DNA of 63,552 nucleotides from Peptostreptococcaceae bacterium. Lineage in GTDB: Bacteria; Bacillota; Clostridia; Peptostreptococcales; Acidaminobacteraceae. Made by a program: the position numbers and the translations under genes. The stretch's first letter is position 1; the number at the start of each line of letters is the position of its first letter. The stretch is from the NCBI GenBank assembly GCA_027064135.1, contig JAMOQG010000011.1, positions 1 through 63,552 of the forward strand, given 5' to 3'. The notes under the pieces are model-generated. The model was not told the origin of the DNA and did no database searches. It worked only from the letters and a program-made list of their open reading frames with translations. Below, in pieces: positions 9,143-18,241 of the stretch.

Positions 9143-10624
9143 ATGAATTTATTAACATCTACTAGAGATAATGAAATTTCAATAGATTATACTAATGCCA
9201 TAATAAAGGGATTAGCTGAAAATGGTGGTTTGTTTGTTCCAAAAGAATTTAATGAAATTGATTTTTCTAACCCTAAATTTTTAAATATGGAATATAAAGA
9301 TTATGTAATCGAGGTAATAGGTAATTTTATTAATGATATTGATTATAAAGATTTAAAAAAAATTGTAGATATTTCTTATGATAATAAATTTGATAATAGT
9401 GAAATAGCTCCATTAAAGAAAATTAATGGAAAATTTATTGTTGAATTATATCACGGGCCAACTCTTGCTTTTAAAGATATGGCATTATCAATTTTGCCTA
9501 ACTTACTGAAATTTTCAAAAGCAAAAAATAATATTAATGAAAAAACGGTTATTCTTACAGCTACATCAGGTGACACTGGAAAAGCAGCTCTTGAAGGCTT
9601 TGCCAATATTGAAAATTTAGACATTATTGTTTTTTTCCCTATGAATGGGGTTAGTCCTATTCAAAAAAGACAGATGTTAACACAAAAAGGTGAAAATACT
9701 CATGTGTTTGGTGTAGATGGTAATTTTGATGATGCACAAAGTGCAGTAAAAAAAATATTAAATGATAATAATTTCAAAAAAATTTTAAAGGAAAACAATT
9801 ATGCGTTTTCTTCTGCGAACTCTATCAATATTGGAAGATTAATTCCGCAAATTGTTTATTATATATCATCATATTTTAAATTAGTTAAATTAAATGAAAT
9901 AAAATATTCTGAAAAAATAGATGTTATAGTTCCAACAGGAAATTTTGGAAATATACTTGCTGCAAAATATGCAAAAAATTTAGGACTTCCGATTGATAAA
10001 TTGATTTGTGCTTCAAATGAAAATAATATTTTGACGGATTTTATTAATACTGGAGTTTATGATTTAAATAGAGAATTTATTAAAACTATATCCCCTTCTA
10101 TGGATATTTTAATATCAAGTAATTTAGAAAGGCTTTTATTTCATTTGGCTGATAATGATGCTAAAAAAGTTAATAAATTAATGGCTAACTTAAAAGATAA
10201 CGGTATCTATGAAATTGATAATAAAATGAAGAAAAATTTAAATGATTTTAAAAGTTATTATTGCAATGAGTCAAATACAAAAGAAACTATAAAAAATGTT
10301 TTTGAAGAAAATAATTATTTAATTGATCCTCACACAGCTGTTGCGTATTATGTGTGTGAAAAATATCAAAATGAAAATAATTGTAATAATAAAGCCTTAA
10401 TTGTATCTACAGCTAGCCCTTATAAATTTCCTATAAGTGTTGCGAAATCATTAGAGATATATGAAAAAATAGATGATTATAAATTGTTAAAGAAAATATC
10501 TAGTTATACTAATACAAAAATTCCTAATAATATTATTTCAATTGAAAATGATGAAATAATTCATAATAAAAACATTTTAATTGATGAAATGAAGAAGAAT
10601 ATTCTTGATTCATTAAACATTTAA
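9143..10624 (+). CDS. thrC: Threonine synthase
   Basis: A PLP enzyme that converts O-phosphohomoserine to threonine and phosphate, last step of threonine synthesis. The 493-residue protein belongs to the longer, E. coli/yeast-like class. It has NGGLFVP near residue 28, HGPTLAFKDMA with the PLP lysine (Lys111), and the phosphate-binding TATSGDTGKAA loop. GGAG lies 7 bases before the chosen ATG; an in-frame ATG 11 codons earlier is less likely. It stands alone, with no hom or thrB beside it. Confidence 0.95.
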   Translation: MNLLTSTRDNEISIDYTNAIIKGLAENGGLFVPKEFNEIDFSNPKFLNMEYKDYVIEVIGNFINDIDYKDLKKIVDISYDNKFDNSEIAPLKKINGKFIVELYHGPTLAFKDMALSILPNLLKFSKAKNNINEKTVILTATSGDTGKAALEGFANIENLDIIVFFPMNGVSPIQKRQMLTQKGENTHVFGVDGNFDDAQSAVKKILNDNNFKKILKENNYAFSSANSINIGRLIPQIVYYISSYFKLVKLNEIKYSEKIDVIVPTGNFGNILAAKYAKNLGLPIDKLICASNENNILTDFINTGVYDLNREFIKTISPSMDILISSNLERLLFHLADNDAKKVNKLMANLKDNGIYEIDNKMKKNLNDFKSYYCNESNTKETIKNVFEENNYLIDPHTAVAYYVCEKYQNENNCNNKALIVSTASPYKFPISVAKSLEIYEKIDDYKLLKKISSYTNTKIPNNIISIENDEIIHNKNILIDEMKKNILDSLNI

Positions 10625-10630
10625 TATGTT

Positions 10631-10658
10631 TTGACTTTGATTTTAATTATGGTATAAT
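10631..10658 (+). promoter_or_regulatory. Promoter of selC
   Basis: TTGACT, 16 bases, then TATAAT, also with the TG of an extended -10. The predicted transcript would begin about ten bases before the mature tRNA. It is one of the strongest-looking promoters in the window. Confidence 0.75.
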
Positions 10659-10676
10659 TGTCTATGTTGACGATTT

Positions 10677-10773
10677 GGGAGTAGATGGGTGCTGGTGTGC
10701 CCACTGGTCTTCAACACCAGCTTGAGGAGTTTAGAGCTTCTCAGATGAGTTCGATTCTCATATATTCCCGCCA
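10677..10773 (+). tRNA. selC: Selenocysteine tRNA (anticodon TCA)
   Basis: This 97-nt sequence folds as tRNA-Sec: an 8-position acceptor arm (seven pairs plus a G-A at the eighth), a D arm closed by TGGG/CCCA, an anticodon arm CTGGT/ACCAG with a seven-base loop holding UCA, a long variable arm (GAGGAG/CTTCTC), a T arm ATGAG/CTCAT with TTCGATT, and an encoded CCA end. It reads UGA as selenocysteine together with SelB. Its seryl charge is converted by SelA with selenophosphate from SelD, all encoded within the next 8 kb. Confidence 0.96.
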
Positions 10774-10776
10774 AAC

Positions 10777-10808
10777 AAAAAAGTAGAATTTATTAATTCT
10801 ACTTTTTT
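10777..10808. terminator. Bidirectional terminator selC / GerMN gene
   Basis: A 14-bp perfect stem (AAAAAAGTAGAATT and its complement, loop TATT) with T-runs on both strands, starting four bases after the tRNA CCA. Confidence 0.85.
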
Positions 10809-11665
10809 TTATCATTTATACTATTTTCTAATGAAATTTTATAAAAACCATCTTCTAAAATTATTTGCCAATTCTTATAAATAAATTCGTTTTCTAAATT
10901 TTCATATTTATATACAGCAATACTATAATTACTATAATTTTGAGTAAATGAAATTATTTTATTATAATTTTTTATTTCATTTATGAATTCATTTGTTAAT
11001 ATTTTAAAATCATTATAACTTATTTTATTTTTTGATGTTTCAGATAGTAGCCCATATGCTAAATCATATCTTTCTACGGATATATAATCTATAAACATAT
11101 TGACAATATCAATTGGAAATTCAATTTTTTGATATAATAACCATTCTAATCTTGGAAGTGGATTTCTTAAATTATAGCCTAACAATTCTTTATTAAATTT
11201 TTCACCATTAAATAAAATTTGAACTTTTAAAACATCTTCTTTTTCAGTTACTGTATTGACTAAACTCCAAATATAAAGATAGAAATCTTCTTCATTAAAA
11301 AGTGAATAGTCATTTTTATTTACATCTAAATTAATATAACAAATATTGTTAAATGTTTCAATATCATTAATAGAAAAATTAAAATCAAAAATAGATTTAT
11401 AATTTTTATTCTTTGCTCCAATTGCTAAATTTTGAACCATAGTTGTTTCAATTGCTTCATTTTTTACTATCATAGTTCTTACTTCGGATTTAATGCCTTT
11501 CTTTCCTACAAAATACAGATTTGTATTTAATCTAACTATATCTAAAGAGGGATCAATATAATTCTTTTCTTCTATTTCTTCGATATGTGGAAGATTAATA
11601 TAAGTTAAAAAAAATAGTAAAAGAAAAAAAGAAAATAAAAATAATAATTTATATACTTTTTTCAT
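10799..11665 (-). CDS. GerMN-domain membrane protein
   Basis: A 288-residue protein with an N-terminal membrane segment (about residues 5-24) and an exported region. Residues about 45-155 match the GerMN pattern: LYFVGKKG, a conserved-type EVRT strand, and a VNTVTEKEDVLKVQILFNG end. GerMN domains occur in the germination protein GerM and in lipoproteins beside cell-envelope two-component systems. The C-terminal ~130 residues are unassigned. AGGTG precedes the chosen ATG, one base after the kinase stop, so the two should be translated together. The product may be a sensor partner or target of the pair; this is inference. Confidence 0.65.
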   Translation of the reverse strand: MKKVYKLLFLFSFFLLLFFLTYINLPHIEEIEEKNYIDPSLDIVRLNTNLYFVGKKGIKSEVRTMIVKNEAIETTMVQNLAIGAKNKNYKSIFDFNFSINDIETFNNICYINLDVNKNDYSLFNEEDFYLYIWSLVNTVTEKEDVLKVQILFNGEKFNKELLGYNLRNPLPRLEWLLYQKIEFPIDIVNMFIDYISVERYDLAYGLLSETSKNKISYNDFKILTNEFINEIKNYNKIISFTQNYSNYSIAVYKYENLENEFIYKNWQIILEDGFYKISLENSINDKKK

Positions 11666-11666
11666 T

Positions 11667-13100
11667 CTATACACCTGCCATATTTTTATTTGGTATTATT
11701 ATATTTATTTGAGTACCAAAGTTTATTTTGCTATTAATTTCAATTTTTCCTTTATGAAGTTCGATTATTTCTCCAGCAATAGATAATCCTAAACCTGTAG
11801 AACCTCTGTTAGTAGCTCTAGATTCATCAACTCTATAAAATCTATCAAATAGGAATGGTATGTCTTTTTCAGGAATGCCGATACCTGTATCCTGAATAGT
11901 GATTTTAATCGTTTCAGTCGTTGAGCTTAGGCTAATAGTAATTCCACCATTTTCTGTATATTTAATGCTATTTCCAATGATATTTATTAAAACACGTTGA
12001 AATTTTGATCTATCAATAAAAGTTTGGACTTTTATATTTTCTTCGAAATTCAAATATAAATTATCACTATCTGCAATAGGTTTTAAAGAGGAAATAACTT
12101 CTCTAATTAAAAAATTCAATGATGTTAATTCATATTTAAAAGAAATTTCATCTTTTTCTATATCAACAAGATAAAGAAGATCGTCAATTATTCTACTCAA
12201 TCTATGAAGTTCGGAATTGGTATCTTTCATAAATTCTTTATATAAAGATTCATCACATTTTTCGCAGTTAATAATAGTATCTGATAATATAATCATTGAA
12301 GTAATTGGAGTTCTTAATTCATGAGATACATTAGAAACGAATTTTTTTCTTCTTTTTTCTATTTGTTGCAGTTTAGTTGTTAAAAGAGTAAACGAATTTG
12401 TTAATTGAGTTATTTCATCTATTTTTATATTATTAATTTGAATAATATCATTTTGGCCATAAATTTTCTTAACAGACTTATTAAGAGAAACAATTGGCTT
12501 ACTAATAAAATCTGCAAAAATAATGCTAATTAAACCCGTAAAAATAATGGAAAGTAAAGAAATAAATAATATAATACTCATTGTAGAATATATATTATCA
12601 TATACATCATCAATGTTTGTTGACATAAACAATATTCCTGTAACATTATTATTTTTTAAAATTGGTGAAGCAATATATGCAAATTTTGATTCTTTAAAAC
12701 TATAAATATTTGATGCTTCAATACCATTTAAAGCTGATTTCACTTCATTAAGTCTAATTATATTCTTATTTATATCTATATCATTTGAATCAACAAGTAT
12801 ATATCCATAACTATCTAATATCATAATTCTAGAGTTGATGCTAATACTATATTTTTTAATTAGAGTGTTAACATAATTATTTGAATATTCATTTACTTGC
12901 AAAGTGTTAATATAAGAATCACTTTGATTTGCAATTACATTTGATTGAACTTTTAAAAATTCAATTCGTTCATTAATATTCTTATTTAAAAAAGTTACAT
13001 ATAAAAACATGTTGATAATAAAAAGAATAATCAACAGTAAAGTTAAGTATGTACTTAATAATTTCCATTTAATACTATAAAATTTAGAGCTAATTTGCAA
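11667..13100 (-). CDS. Membrane sensor histidine kinase, WalK/PhoR-like
   Basis: A 477-residue kinase with two membrane segments (about 14-36 and 175-198) around a ~140-residue extracellular sensor that looks like a single Cache/PAS-like fold. A HAMP linker (about 198-250) follows, then HisKA with FVSNVSHELRTP (phospho-acceptor His260), the N box IIGNSIKYTENG, the G1 box DTGIGIPE, the F box and G2 STGLGLSIA. All catalytic boxes are intact. It overlaps the regulator upstream by 11 bases and nearly touches the GerMN gene downstream. The stimulus is unknown. Confidence 0.9.
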   Translation of the reverse strand: MQISSKFYSIKWKLLSTYLTLLLIILFIINMFLYVTFLNKNINERIEFLKVQSNVIANQSDSYINTLQVNEYSNNYVNTLIKKYSISINSRIMILDSYGYILVDSNDIDINKNIIRLNEVKSALNGIEASNIYSFKESKFAYIASPILKNNNVTGILFMSTNIDDVYDNIYSTMSIILFISLLSIIFTGLISIIFADFISKPIVSLNKSVKKIYGQNDIIQINNIKIDEITQLTNSFTLLTTKLQQIEKRRKKFVSNVSHELRTPITSMIILSDTIINCEKCDESLYKEFMKDTNSELHRLSRIIDDLLYLVDIEKDEISFKYELTSLNFLIREVISSLKPIADSDNLYLNFEENIKVQTFIDRSKFQRVLINIIGNSIKYTENGGITISLSSTTETIKITIQDTGIGIPEKDIPFLFDRFYRVDESRATNRGSTGLGLSIAGEIIELHKGKIEINSKINFGTQINIIIPNKNMAGV

Positions 13101-13779
13101 AATAGTATCCTACCCCCCACTTTGTAAGAATATATTTTGGTTGTGAAGAATTTTCTTCTATTTTTTCTCTTAGTCTTCTAACGTGTACATCTACTGTTCT
13201 AACATCTCCAAAATATTCATATCCCCATATTTTTTCAAGTAGTTCTTCTCTTGAAAAAACAGTTCCTTTATTTGTAAGTAAAAGAAGTAATAAATCAAAT
13301 TCTTTTGCAGTAAGAATAATTTTAGTTTCTTTTAAAAGAATTTTTCTGCCTAGCATATTAATTTTAAAATCATCTATTGTCATTTCGCCAGAATTATTTG
13401 GTTCGCTTGAAATATTAAATGTTGTTCGTCTTAATATTGCTTTTATTCTAGCTTTTAATTCAAGCATATTGAAAGGTTTTGTAATATAGTCATCAGCGCC
13501 ATATTCAAGTCCTAGAATTTTAGATGAATCATCACCTTTTGCTGTTAACATAATAATTGGAACCATAGTTGTTTTTCTAACTTTCTTACAAACTTCTAGA
13601 CCATTCATTTTAGGAAGCATAATATCTAATAGAACTAAATCATATTTATTATTTATTATTTTTTCGTATGCTTCTGCTCCATCAATTGCAGTATCCACTT
13701 CGTAATCTTGTTGCATTAAATTAAATTTTAAACCTTTTAACAATATTTCTTCATCGTCTACGATTAATAATTTACTCAT
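13090..13779 (-). CDS. OmpR-family response regulator, WalR-like
   Basis: A 229-residue regulator with a receiver domain (Asp52 as phospho-acceptor in LVLLDIMLP, Lys101 in ITKPF) and a winged-helix DNA-binding domain. The stretch WGYEYFGDVRTVDVHVRRLR closely resembles WalR/YycF, the envelope-stress regulator of Bacillota. Its ATG overlaps the selB stop (ATGAGTAA), and AAAGGAG for it lies within selB. It is thus the third gene of a selA-selB-regulator-kinase-GerMN unit. The classic partners walH and walI are absent. Confidence 0.9.
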   Translation of the reverse strand: MSKLLIVDDEEILLKGLKFNLMQQDYEVDTAIDGAEAYEKIINNKYDLVLLDIMLPKMNGLEVCKKVRKTTMVPIIMLTAKGDDSSKILGLEYGADDYITKPFNMLELKARIKAILRRTTFNISSEPNNSGEMTIDDFKINMLGRKILLKETKIILTAKEFDLLLLLLTNKGTVFSREELLEKIWGYEYFGDVRTVDVHVRRLREKIEENSSQPKYILTKWGVGYYFAN

Positions 13780-15685
13780 TTATATTTACTCCTTTTTTTA
13801 ATGTTCTAACATTTTCATTTCTAACAGTTATATTAATTGAATCAAAATACTCCAATAAGGGCATAACAACTTTTCTTGAAGAATTAATTAAATCTCTAAA
13901 TTCACCTAATGAAATTGATTCGTTTTTAATTAGATAATCAATTAATAGTTTCTTTGATAATTCAATAAAATGTGAATGGAGAGTAATCGATTGATTGATT
14001 CTAATTAATTTCTTTTCACTAATAAGATTTGTATAAATAATTTCATAATTTTTACTTATATTTAATTTATCGAAAACCTCTATTAATTTTAATGGGGTAA
14101 ATTTTGCGTTATAATAGTAATTTAAGATTTCATTATATATATGTTTTTCTTTTTCATTATATGATATTTTAAAATCAAAAAGAGATACTAAAGATTCATT
14201 TAGCTTAACTATAGAATTATTAACAGAAATTTCTAATAGTGAATCGAAATGTTTTTTATCTAAGTCTCTAAAAATTTTCTTTCTTATTTCTTCTTTATTT
14301 ACTCCACTTGATAAAGAATTGTTTAAATGAAACTCTTTTAAAAAATCAATCATATTATTTTCTAATTCAACATAATGCCTTATAGAATAATATGTATCTC
14401 TAATATTTATAATCTCATTGCTTTTTAATAAATTTTGAATTTCATAATTTATTGTATCTTTTGTTAATCCGGTTTCTTTAGTGATATTTGAAATATTATT
14501 AATTGATAAAAAGTTGTTATAAAGAAAATATTCAATTATTTTATTATAATTAGCATTATCAATTATTTTCAATTCATTTAATATATTTTCTTTGAATCTT
14601 TTATGATAAACAGTTTTTGATTTTAAAATTTTACCGCCGCCTATTGTTTCAAGTGGAGAATAAAATCTTATAACAAATTTATCATTGTATTTGCAAACAA
14701 TATTATTTTCGAGCTTTAATTGAGCGAATGCTGAATCACCAGGCATAATCAATTCTCTATCAAGAATACTTATTCTGCACATTACTTCAGTTGTTCCAAT
14801 ATATAATCTTAATCTTGTATTATTTTCAATTATTCTTTCAGTAGTTTTTAATGTACTGAATCTTACATCAATAAGATCTGTTTCAAAATAAGTGTTTTTA
14901 GGAGCAATAACATCTCCTCTTTTAATATCTTTTTTATCTATACCAGGTAAATTTATAGCAACTCTTTGTCCAGAGTGTGCAATTTTAACGTCTTCATTAT
15001 GTACTTGAATTGTTCTAGCTTTTGAAAGTTTATTACTTGGAAATATTTCAATTTCATCATTTATTTCAATCTTTCCTTCAACTAATGTACCAGTAACAAT
15101 AGTACCTAAACCTTTAATAGAAAAAACTCTATCAATTGGAAGTCTAAAGTCTGAACTAGAATTATGAATTTTCTTTTGTTTAAATTTTTCAAAAATTATA
15201 TTTTTCAGTTCACTTATTCCTTCGTTAGTTTTAGTTGAGGTTTCAATAATTGGTGAATTTTCAAAAATAGTTCCTTTTACATAATCTTTTATATCTTCTT
15301 TCACTAGTTCAATAAATTCTTCTTCTACTAAATCTTTTTTAGTAATGCATATAATACCATTTTCAATATCTAAATATCTTAAAATATCGATATGTTCTTT
15401 TGTTTGAGGCATAATTGATTCATCAGCAGCAATTATTAATAAAACAAGATCGACACCACTAACTCCAGCTAACATATTTTTAATAAATTTTTCATGACCT
15501 GGTACATCTATAATCCCAATTTTATTTCCATCAGGAAGATCAAGGTATGCAAAACCTAAATCAATTGTTATTCCTCTATCTTTTTCCTCTTGAAATCTAT
15601 CTGTTTCAATATTAGTGAGAGCTTTTACAAGAGCGCTTTTTCCATGATCAATATGTCCGGCGGTACCTATAATAAAATTAGACAT
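13772..15685 (-). CDS. selB: Selenocysteine-specific elongation factor SelB
   Basis: SelB delivers Sec-tRNA to UGA codons by binding a downstream SECIS hairpin. The 637-residue protein has an EF-Tu-like GTPase domain: GTAGHIDHGKS (P-loop), DRGITID, DVPGHEKF and TKKD. EF-Tu-like domains 2-4 follow, and the C-terminal ~250 residues are predicted winged-helix repeats for SECIS binding. GGAGGT precedes the chosen ATG, which overlaps the selA stop by eight bases, indicating translational coupling. Complete and in its normal selAB order. Confidence 0.97.
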   Translation of the reverse strand: MSNFIIGTAGHIDHGKSALVKALTNIETDRFQEEKDRGITIDLGFAYLDLPDGNKIGIIDVPGHEKFIKNMLAGVSGVDLVLLIIAADESIMPQTKEHIDILRYLDIENGIICITKKDLVEEEFIELVKEDIKDYVKGTIFENSPIIETSTKTNEGISELKNIIFEKFKQKKIHNSSSDFRLPIDRVFSIKGLGTIVTGTLVEGKIEINDEIEIFPSNKLSKARTIQVHNEDVKIAHSGQRVAINLPGIDKKDIKRGDVIAPKNTYFETDLIDVRFSTLKTTERIIENNTRLRLYIGTTEVMCRISILDRELIMPGDSAFAQLKLENNIVCKYNDKFVIRFYSPLETIGGGKILKSKTVYHKRFKENILNELKIIDNANYNKIIEYFLYNNFLSINNISNITKETGLTKDTINYEIQNLLKSNEIINIRDTYYSIRHYVELENNMIDFLKEFHLNNSLSSGVNKEEIRKKIFRDLDKKHFDSLLEISVNNSIVKLNESLVSLFDFKISYNEKEKHIYNEILNYYYNAKFTPLKLIEVFDKLNISKNYEIIYTNLISEKKLIRINQSITLHSHFIELSKKLLIDYLIKNESISLGEFRDLINSSRKVVMPLLEYFDSINITVRNENVRTLKKGVNINE

Positions 15686-17093
15686 TTTTACCTCCATCAG
15701 TTATTTCAATAAATGCCTTTTTAATATTATTAAATTCAATTTCTTCAATAGTTCTTAAATCTAATAAAAATGTTTCGTTTTTTACTCTACCAACAACAGG
15801 ATATGAGCAATTTCTCAGTGATTTTGCAATAACATTAGGTTTCATATTGTCAATGCAAATTTTAAGAGCATATGTTTTTAATCTTGTTAAAGGCATAGAA
15901 CCTCCTCCAACTTGCGATTCATCTTGAATCATTTCAATATGAAGATTTTTAATATCACATAAAATATTTAATAATTTTTCTGCTTTATGAATAATTTCTG
16001 CAATATTAATTGTTAAATTTCTAATTGTAGGAATATTTAATTTTGCAGTTTCAATATCTAAATATTGTCGAAATGTAATTTCAAGTGCGGCTAAAGTCAT
16101 TTTATCAACTCTAAATGCACGTGTTAATTGATTATATTTCATTTGCTCTATATATTCTTTTTTACCTATTATAATTCCAGCTTGCGGTCCACCAAGCATT
16201 TTATCACCGGAAAACGAAATAACATCAACACCTGAATCTACTACAGATTTAATTGTAGGCTCAGTAGATTTAAAGTAATCTGAAAGATCAAAAAGTAGTC
16301 CGCTTCCTAAATCTTCATATACCGGAATATTACTTGCTTTCCCTAAATTAACAAGATCTTCTCTTGTAACAGATTCAGTAAAACCCATTATTCTATAATT
16401 GCTCGTATGTACTTTTAATAAAAGACTAGTTTTATCAGTAATTGCATTTCTATAATCTTTAAGATGCGTTTTATTTGTAGTACCTACTTCTACTAAATCA
16501 GTATTACTTAACTTCATAACATCAGGTATTCTAAAAGAACCACCAATTTCAACTAGTTCACCTCTAGAAACAATAGCTTCTCCATTTTGAGATAAAGTAT
16601 TTAAAACTAACATTACAGCTGCTGCGTTATTATTTACTACCATTGCACTTTCTGCGCCAGTTAATTGACATATCAATTTCTCGATATGGTTATATCTATG
16701 CCCTCTTTTACCTGTTTTCAAGTCAAATTCTAAATTTGAATATCCAGAAGCAATTTTATAAACTTCCATAGCAGTATCTTTATTAATACATGATCTTCCA
16801 AGATTTGTATGGATTACAACACCGGTACCATTGATTACGTTTTTAAGATTCATTTTATTATATTTTAACGCATCATTTATTATTTCCTTAACAATAATTT
16901 CACAATTAATTACATAATCGCTATAATTATTATCAGTTAAATCTTTTATATCATTTCTGATATTATCTAAAATTTTATTAATTGATATCTTTAAAATATG
17001 TAAAGAATTGCTTTTTAAATATTTGATAGTTTCATCATGATTTAAAATATCATCTACTTTAGGTATTTTTTTATATAACTCTTTTTTACTCAT
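15678..17093 (-). CDS. selA: L-seryl-tRNA(Sec) selenium transferase SelA
   Basis: SelA is the PLP enzyme that converts Ser-tRNA(Sec) to Sec-tRNA(Sec) using selenophosphate. The 471-residue protein is full length, with NLGR near residue 97, the GHRY block near 131, and SFSGDKMLGGPQAG carrying the PLP lysine (Lys298). GAGGAGG lies before the ATG. It heads a tightly packed unit with selB, behind its own promoter and a terminator that separates it from selD. Confidence 0.97.
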   Translation of the reverse strand: MSKKELYKKIPKVDDILNHDETIKYLKSNSLHILKISINKILDNIRNDIKDLTDNNYSDYVINCEIIVKEIINDALKYNKMNLKNVINGTGVVIHTNLGRSCINKDTAMEVYKIASGYSNLEFDLKTGKRGHRYNHIEKLICQLTGAESAMVVNNNAAAVMLVLNTLSQNGEAIVSRGELVEIGGSFRIPDVMKLSNTDLVEVGTTNKTHLKDYRNAITDKTSLLLKVHTSNYRIMGFTESVTREDLVNLGKASNIPVYEDLGSGLLFDLSDYFKSTEPTIKSVVDSGVDVISFSGDKMLGGPQAGIIIGKKEYIEQMKYNQLTRAFRVDKMTLAALEITFRQYLDIETAKLNIPTIRNLTINIAEIIHKAEKLLNILCDIKNLHIEMIQDESQVGGGSMPLTRLKTYALKICIDNMKPNVIAKSLRNCSYPVVGRVKNETFLLDLRTIEEIEFNNIKKAFIEITDGGKNV

Positions 17094-17118
17094 TATTCCT
17101 CCTCATTTGTTCGCTACA

Positions 17119-17127
17119 ATTATATCA
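17119..17127 (-). promoter_or_regulatory. Extended -10 promoter of selA
   Basis: On the minus strand TGATATAAT lies 25 bases before the selA start and after the selD terminator, giving the selAB unit its own promoter. No convincing -35 was seen. Confidence 0.55.
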
Positions 17128-17133
17128 TAGTTT

Positions 17134-17168
17134 TAATAATAAAAATAGAAAGCAAATGCTTTCTATTT
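17134..17168 (-). terminator. Terminator of selD
   Basis: A stem of about 11 bp (AAATAGAAAGC and its complement) overlaps the selD stop and is followed on the minus strand by TTTTTATTATT. It separates selD from selA. Confidence 0.75.
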
Positions 17169-18200
17169 AACATAAATATATTTTTCTTTTTTTTCTACAA
17201 TTTCGCCTATAACACTATATTCTGTTTTTAGATTTTGATCTAAATATTCAAGCAGATTATCTAATCTATCTTCAGGAATTGCCATTAATAGCCCACCAGA
17301 AGTTTGAGGGTCAAATAGAATATCTTTAGTCACTTCTAAAACATTGTCAAATTGAACAAAATCTGAAACATAATGTCTGTTATCGTATGCTGCAGCAGGA
17401 ATTATTCCGATTTCTGCATTATCTATTGCACCATCTATAATATTAATCTTATCAGTTTCTATAATGGCAGATTTATTACTGCCCTTCATCATTTCATAAA
17501 GATGTCCTAATAATCCGAAACCTGTTACATCAGTTCCAGAATTTACTTTAAATTTTCTCATTGCATCTCCAGCAACATTATTCAATGAAGCTGTGTTAAA
17601 AACAAGATTTTTTATTTCAACGTCATCTAATAAATCAGCTTTTAATGCAGTTAAAAGAATTCCTACTCCCAATGGTTTAGTTAATACTAAAACATCACCT
17701 GTTTGAGCGTTTGAATTGCTAATGATATCATTAGGGTGTATTTCACCTGTAACAGATAGTCCGTATTTAGGTTCATCATCTTCAATCGAATGTCCACCTA
17801 CTAATACAGCTCCTGCCTCAATTACTTTTTCTGCACCACCAATTAATATTTGTTCAAGTATTTCATTATCAAGACAACTTGGGAAGCCAACAATGTTTAA
17901 TGCTATTATAGGTTTTCCTCCCATTGCATATATATCACTTAAAGCATTTGCAGCAGCAATTTGCCCATAATCATAAGGATTATTTACTACTGGAGTAAAA
18001 AAATCTAATGTTTGAATAATAGCTTTGTCATCAGACACTTTATAAACAGCTGCGTCATCTGAAGTATCAAAACCTATTAATAAATTTTCTGAATTCAATT
18101 TTGGAATATTTCGCAAAACTTGCGATAAGGTCGCGGGACCTATTTTCGCGCCTCAACCAGATGCTTCTGTATATTGAGTTAATTTAACTTCTTTATTCAT
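17163..18200 (-). CDS. selD: Selenophosphate synthetase SelD, itself a selenoprotein
   Basis: SelD makes selenophosphate from selenide and ATP. Read from the ATG at 18200, which has GGAGGTG upstream, the 345-codon frame crosses one TGA at codon 16 (18153-18155). The local sequence EASG-Sec-GAKIGP aligns with the active-site GCGCK loop of E. coli SelD (Cys17), and the catalytic Lys follows at 19. After that come the DDAAV, GQIAAANALSD, GGHS and DPQTSGG motifs of the AIR-synthase-like fold. The first Met after the TGA would remove the catalytic loop. A SECIS-like hairpin follows the TGA, and selA, selB and selC are close by. Confidence 0.95.
18120..18155 (-). promoter_or_regulatory. Sec codon and bacterial SECIS-like hairpin in selD
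   Basis: From the UGA on the minus strand, an upper stem of five pairs (AGGUC/GACCU, 18137-18141 with 18128-18132) closes a four-base loop. A bulged U (18142) lies on its 5' side, and a lower GCGA/UCGC pairing spans 18146-18149 with 18122-18125. The bulged U and short upper stem match the known bacterial SECIS plan recognised by SelB. The fold was drawn by hand. Confidence 0.75.
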
Positions 18201-18221
18201 ATTACACCTCCACAAATAAAT

Positions 18222-18230
18222 ATTATAACA
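18222..18230 (-). promoter_or_regulatory. Extended -10 promoter of selD
   Basis: TGTTATAAT on the minus strand lies 21 bases before the selD ATG and just after the comEA stop, so selD can be transcribed independently of comEA. Confidence 0.55.
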
Positions 18231-18241
18231 TATTATTAAAA

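Noticed and set aside
10677-10773. Reading the selC region as a tRNA-Ser or a suppressor tRNA
   Set aside because: The eight-position acceptor arm, long variable arm and UCA anticodon beside selAB and selD identify it as tRNA-Sec.
17163-18116. Reading selD from the first Met after the TGA as a 317-residue protein
   Set aside because: It lacks the catalytic loop. A good ribosome site and ATG lie upstream, and the TGA aligns with the active-site Cys of E. coli SelD and is followed by a SECIS-like stem.
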